Of a DNA stretch of 64,000 bases, positions 60,626 through 64,000 are shown piece after piece (position 1 is the first letter of the stretch; every line of letters starts with the position of its first letter). Origin of the DNA: Candidatus Methanobinarius endosymbioticus (GTDB lineage: Archaea > Methanobacteriota > Methanobacteria > Methanobacteriales > Methanobacteriaceae); assembly GCA_003315655.1 (NCBI GenBank), contig NIZT01000025.1, forward strand, positions 95,974-159,973. Direction: 5' to 3'. The notes under the pieces are model-generated. The model worked only from the letters and a program-made list of their open reading frames with translations. It did not search any database and had not been told where the DNA came from. The translations under genes and the position numbers were made by a program.

Positions 60626-60932
60626 GACTAACACCAGTAATTTCAGTTTATTTATAATTATTTTGTTTAATAATTTTATTTAATAAATAAAAAATGTGTA
60701 TAAAATTATAATATAGTTAAATTCATATAATAAATTATAATTTATCTGTATCCATCTTGTATATTGAATATTGAATTATAATACAAAAAATCATTACTTT
60801 ATATTTTTAAATAAATAATAAAAGATAAAGTTTTGAATAATGATAAAAATACATATAAAAATATTTTAAACATAATATATATTTTTATTGAAAAATATAT
60901 AATAGAAAAAATATGATTAGGAGAAAATATTC
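60626..60932. other. Divergent AT-rich region
   Basis: About 305 A/T-rich bases between the dUTPase-like gene (minus) and the dead tautomerase gene (plus). No gene is seen. Confidence 0.4.
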
Positions 60933-61122
60933 ATGCCAGTTATAATTGTTGAATCAAAAATCCTATATCCACTGCAAAAAAGAGAAACTTAGTAGAAGAA
61001 ATGACAAAACTGTTTCAAAAATTTATGAATTACCTGAATATAGTGTGACAATATTAATAAAAGAATTAGAAAGAGAAGATATTGGTGTTGGTGGAAAATT
61101 ACTATCTGATATTAAAAAATAA
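60933..61122 (+). pseudogene. 4-oxalocrotonate tautomerase-family protein, disrupted
   Basis: The ATG at 60933 behind TTAGGAG starts MPVIIVES, with the catalytic Pro directly after Met. After a one-base shift near 60958 the reading continues NPISTAKKRNLVEEMTK, and after a second shift near 61010 VSKIYELPEYSVTILIKELEREDIGVGGKLLSD to a TAA at 61122. Together this is a typical 4-OT family monomer of about 63 residues, a tautomerase with a β-α-β fold. The archaeal substrate is unknown. Both shifts lie in A runs. It is too short to appear as an open frame of 60 codons. Confidence 0.82.
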
Positions 61123-61177
61123 TTTATAGAAAAATATATTATATGTGAAAAAAATGAATAAAATCTATTTTTATTAA

Positions 61178-62304
61178 TTATCTATTGTTTACTAAGATAA
61201 AGAGAATATTAGTTTTTTTTCCATTATCAGCAATATTCATAGCTGAATCATTGAGAGTTAGCTCATTTAAAAGTTCTTTCCAAGAATTATTTCCCATAAA
61301 TTCGGGCAAATAATTATGGATATAAATAGTATGAACAGTTATCTCACAATTATCATCAATAAGATTTAGTTCTAAAAACATTGCTCTGTGAGTTGCAGGA
61401 TTAGATTAATCGAATATAAAATTACCTAAATTATAAAATATAGGTTTGTCTTTATAGATTTCTAATCCTTCTGTAACATGAGCATGAGATCCAACTACAA
61501 TATCTACACCGTAATCAATGAATTTTCTTGAAATTTCTTCTTGATGTTTATTTGGAGAACGACTATATTCATTTCCATGATGTAAATACACAATAATTAT
61601 ATCAGAATCATTTTTATTATCGCTCATATCTTTTTTAATAATAGACCATCTATAGGAGCATATCCCTGACGACTACTATTATTAATTTCATTATAGGTAG
61701 TTGTTTGAGGCAATTCTGATTGAGAGTATTCTTTAAAATTATCTTGATCCATATAGTTTAAATCTTAATCCATATAGTTTAAAATAACTATTTTTCCACC
61801 ATCAATATTTTCAATAATTGGTTTAATAGCTTCTTCTTTATTATTTCCAACGCCAATATATTTTATATCATTATCATTGAGAGATTTAATAGTATCATTT
61901 AATCCTATTTCACTATGATCGAAAAAAAATAGGATTATTAGCTAAACAAGCTATTGTGTTTGATTATTTTTAGCTAAATAACTATAATTTGGATCAGCTT
62001 TGAGAGGAATGTCCCTTTATAAATAATATTACTAATAGTAGCAGGATTTTCAAAGTTTATGAGTAGTAAATACACATTTTTAGTTATATTTTCAACATTA
62101 TAAAAAGGACTAGAAATAGAATTTAAAACGCTTGGCATTTTATGAGCATACATGACATCTCCAGTGATAGCTATGCTAACATTTTCTTTTTGTTCAAGTG
62201 TTTTTTATAATCATTAAAATTAGAAAAATGATTCATCCCTGAAGTTATAGCTAAAATCCCAATCACTGCTATAAATAATGCCACTAATTTTTTATTAATA
62301 ACAT
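61178..62304 (-). pseudogene. CapA-family metallophosphatase-like protein, disrupted
   Basis: Reads an N-terminal membrane anchor (LVALFIAVIGILAITSG), then SIAITGDVMYAHKMPSVLNS, LLINFENPATIS, PLKADPNYSYLAKNN, GLNDTIKSLNDNDIKYIGVG, YLHHGNEYSRSPNKHQEEISRKF, VDIVVGSHAHVTEGLEIYKD and FYNLGNFIFD. These are the CapA (PGA_cap) motifs, a calcineurin-like fold, including the HHG and GSHAH metal-site strings. Shifts or stops lie near 62290, 62205, 62020, 61970, 61925, 61630 and 61405, and a 21-base tandem duplication near 61747-61783 brings a TAA. The protein was probably anchored outside the membrane; its substrate is unknown. Confidence 0.85.
61747..61783. repeat. 21-base tandem duplication in dead capA
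   Basis: ATCCATATAGTTTAAA occurs at 61747-61762 and 61768-61783, a period of 21 bases. On the minus strand it duplicates seven codons (NYMD...DL) and one copy contains TAA where the other has CAA. Confidence 0.7.
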
Positions 62305-62435
62305 TTTCTTAAATTAATTAATTTAATAATGATGATTTATTAATCCAATATGTTAATCTAATTATTTATTAATTTATTTTGTGTTTATTTTTATAATATT
62401 TAAATAAATTTTAATTCAAAATATTAAGTTTAGAA

Positions 62436-63761
62436 TTAACTAAATATCTGTTCTAACATCCAATCCGAATCATATTCTTTAATATCTTCATAACCTTGAC
62501 CCATACCTAAGAATAATATAGGTTTTCCTATAACATATCCTATAGAAAGAGAAGCTCCTCCTTTAGAATCAGCATCAGCTTTAGTAAGAATTACACCATC
62601 AACATCAATAGCGTCATTAAATTTTATAGCTTGTTCTACAGCATCATTTCCTGTTAAGGAATCACCTACGAAAATGACAAGATCTGGTTTAGCTACTCTT
62701 TTAATTTTTTTCATTTCATCCATAAGATTTGTATTGGTTTGCATTCTTCCTGCAGTATCAATTAAAACTAATTCTTTTCCTTTAGCTTTTGCATGTTCAA
62801 CTGCATCAAAAGCTACAGCAGCTGGATCAGACTCCTTTTCATGTTTAACTATTTTAACACCTAAATTATCAGTGTGATGAGTAATTTGTTCAATAGCTCC
62901 TGCTCTAAATGTATCAGACGCAGCTACAACAGGAGTATATCCTTTTTTCAAGTAATAATTGGCTAATTTTCCAATAGTAGTTGTTTTACCAGTTCCATTA
63001 ATTCCAACAAACATGACAACGAGAGATTCTCCTTTTTTCTTTTTTTCCTCAATCATATTAGTCATAGATTTTCCATCAATGTCAATAATTTTAGAAACTG
63101 CGTTTTTAAGAGCTTTATAAGTGTATTCTTCAATATCATTACTTCTTTTAATTTTTTGCCCAATAAGATCTTCTTTTACAGACTCTACTACTACATTAGC
63201 CACATCAATAGCTACATCACTTTCAAGAAGAGTTAATTCCAATTCCCAAAGAATATCTTCTACATCCTTTTCAGAAATAGTTTTTTCTCGAATAAAAGAA
63301 AAAATACCTGATTTTTTTTCTTCATTTATATTCTCATCCTCAGAAGTTTTTTCATCTGAATCTTGACTTATATCATCATCAGATTTGATTTTATCAGATT
63401 GGTCTTTTGAAACTTCAGATTTACCCAATCCTAATTTGTTTCCCAATTTAGAGAAAGTTCCTTCTTTTTTGTTATCTTTTGAAACTTCATTATCCAGAAT
63501 TAATTCTTTATCTTTGGATAAATTTTCATCCCCAATATAATTATTAGATTCATCATTAATAGAAGTATTAATTTGTTCTTGAGAATCATTTATTTCATCT
63601 TCAGATTTTTCTTCTTTAGCTTCTCCTTCTTTTTTAAATTTTTCTTGCTCTTTAATTTCGTCCTCTATTTTGATATTGTTTTCTTCTTCAGCTTCTTTAG
63701 AAACTTTATTACTCAATTTTTCAGAAGCTTCAGCAAATTTTTTTTTAATTGATTCAAACAA
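62436..63761 (-). CDS. ftsY: Signal recognition particle receptor FtsY
   Basis: A 441-residue SRP receptor GTPase that docks SRP-ribosome complexes at the membrane. The N-terminal 150 residues are a highly charged Glu/Lys/Asp/Ser-rich A domain, longer than in many archaea. The N domain follows (about 155-240: DVEDILWELELTLLESDVA). The G domain has P-loop GINGTGKTT at 253-261, DTFRAGAIEQ, LIDTAGRMQTN and TKADADSKGG, closing with the FLGMGQGYEDI motif. The start at 63761 follows GGGAAGG. In Methanobacteriales it often follows prefoldin alpha and ribosomal LX genes, which would lie beyond the window. The frame is intact. Confidence 0.96.
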   Translation of the reverse strand: MFESIKKKFAEASEKLSNKVSKEAEEENNIKIEDEIKEQEKFKKEGEAKEEKSEDEINDSQEQINTSINDESNNYIGDENLSKDKELILDNEVSKDNKKEGTFSKLGNKLGLGKSEVSKDQSDKIKSDDDISQDSDEKTSEDENINEEKKSGIFSFIREKTISEKDVEDILWELELTLLESDVAIDVANVVVESVKEDLIGQKIKRSNDIEEYTYKALKNAVSKIIDIDGKSMTNMIEEKKKKGESLVVMFVGINGTGKTTTIGKLANYYLKKGYTPVVAASDTFRAGAIEQITHHTDNLGVKIVKHEKESDPAAVAFDAVEHAKAKGKELVLIDTAGRMQTNTNLMDEMKKIKRVAKPDLVIFVGDSLTGNDAVEQAIKFNDAIDVDGVILTKADADSKGGASLSIGYVIGKPILFLGMGQGYEDIKEYDSDWMLEQIFS

Positions 63762-64000
63762 ATTATGACCTTCCCTATAAAGTTGATTGGTTTTTCTTAA
63801 ATATATTAATCATTTTTATATTATTATCTGTGTATAAAAATTTTACCATAGAAGATAAATTTACTTATAGTATTTATATATATAATATATTTTTATATAT
63901 AATATATTTAATAAAACTATGATAAATAAATAAAAAAATAATAAAAAAAATAATTAAAAATTAGTAATTTATGCAAAATCTAGTAAAAAAATAGTTAAGA
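63762..64000. other. Right edge, AT-rich spacer
   Basis: About 240 bases upstream of ftsY with no gene in view. Confidence 0.4.

Overview
The window looks like a chromosome segment of a very AT-rich methanogenic archaeon of the Methanobacteriales, most like Methanobrevibacter. Evidence: archaeal information-processing genes (Cdc6/Orc1, Cdc48/VAT, pelota, ATP-dependent DNA ligase, eS1, FtsY, RtcB plus archease, archaeosine synthase), archaeal phosphoglycerate mutase ApgM and pterin kinase MptE, a methanogenesis marker 8 gene (broken), MraY-like and MurG-like enzymes expected for pseudomurein, and an adhesin-like surface protein. Shine-Dalgarno sites of the GGAGG/GGTGA type and TATA boxes are visible, and at least one gene (cdc6) looks leaderless. 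The one tRNA is tRNA-Ile(GAU). I see no CRISPR array, insertion sequence, integrase or prophage.

The dominant feature is decay. I count 34 intact protein genes covering about 31 kb without a single frameshift, interleaved with 20 recognisable genes covering about 18 kb that each carry frameshifts and/or in-frame stops. The broken set is non-random: a rubredoxin-ThDP enzyme fusion, FmdE-like protein, nitroreductase, archaeal TyrA, PAP2 phosphatase, methanogenesis marker 8, ThiC, MgtA-type ATPase, an OB-fold protein, an ADP-ribosyltransferase, a gamma-carbonic-anhydrase-like protein, an adhesin, DUF2178, a winged-helix regulator and its membrane partner, a MacB-like ABC exporter, a 4-oxalocrotonate tautomerase, CapA and a tiny membrane protein. 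The intact set is mostly core machinery. This is what recent relaxation of selection in a host-restricted lineage looks like; published genomes of methanogen endosymbionts of anaerobic ciliates show the same pattern. That assignment is inference.

Layout: 1-5 kb tRNA-Ile, DUF59, ArcS, broken rubredoxin-ThDP enzyme, HypC. 5-11.5 kb flavoprotein oxidoreductase with broken FmdE-like partner, MurG-like and MraY-like cell-wall enzymes around a dead nitroreductase, pelota. 11.9-14 kb small membrane protein and dead tyrA. 14-17 kb cdc48 behind a possible long leader. 17.5-25.3 kb mostly decayed (PAP2, mmp8, thiC, mgtA) with an intact CBS protein and an intact glutaredoxin plus ferredoxin:disulfide reductase pair. 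26.3-31.3 kb DNA ligase, decayed OB-fold and ADP-ribosyltransferase genes, hexose-phosphate mutase. 31.4-39.5 kb a minus-strand block: ASCH-TPR, NrdG, HisC, dead hexapeptide protein, GlmU, GlmM, ApgM. 40-42.3 kb dead adhesin. 42.6-54.8 kb DUF92, eS1, NifX-like, iron-sulfur flavoprotein, XRE regulator, MTA phosphorylase, RtcB, archease, Cdc6, MptE, aminotransferase. 55-64 kb dead regulator, ABC exporter, tautomerase and CapA, with an intact acetolactate-synthase-like enzyme, dUTPase/dCTP-deaminase-family protein and FtsY.

Links between genes: GlmM and GlmU make UDP-GlcNAc, a precursor of the wall for which the MraY-like and MurG-like proteins act. The glutaredoxin, ferredoxin:disulfide reductase and NrdG fit class III ribonucleotide reduction. 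Loss of thiC while ThDP enzymes remain, and loss of tyrA, point to reliance on supplied thiamine precursor and tyrosine unless second copies exist elsewhere.
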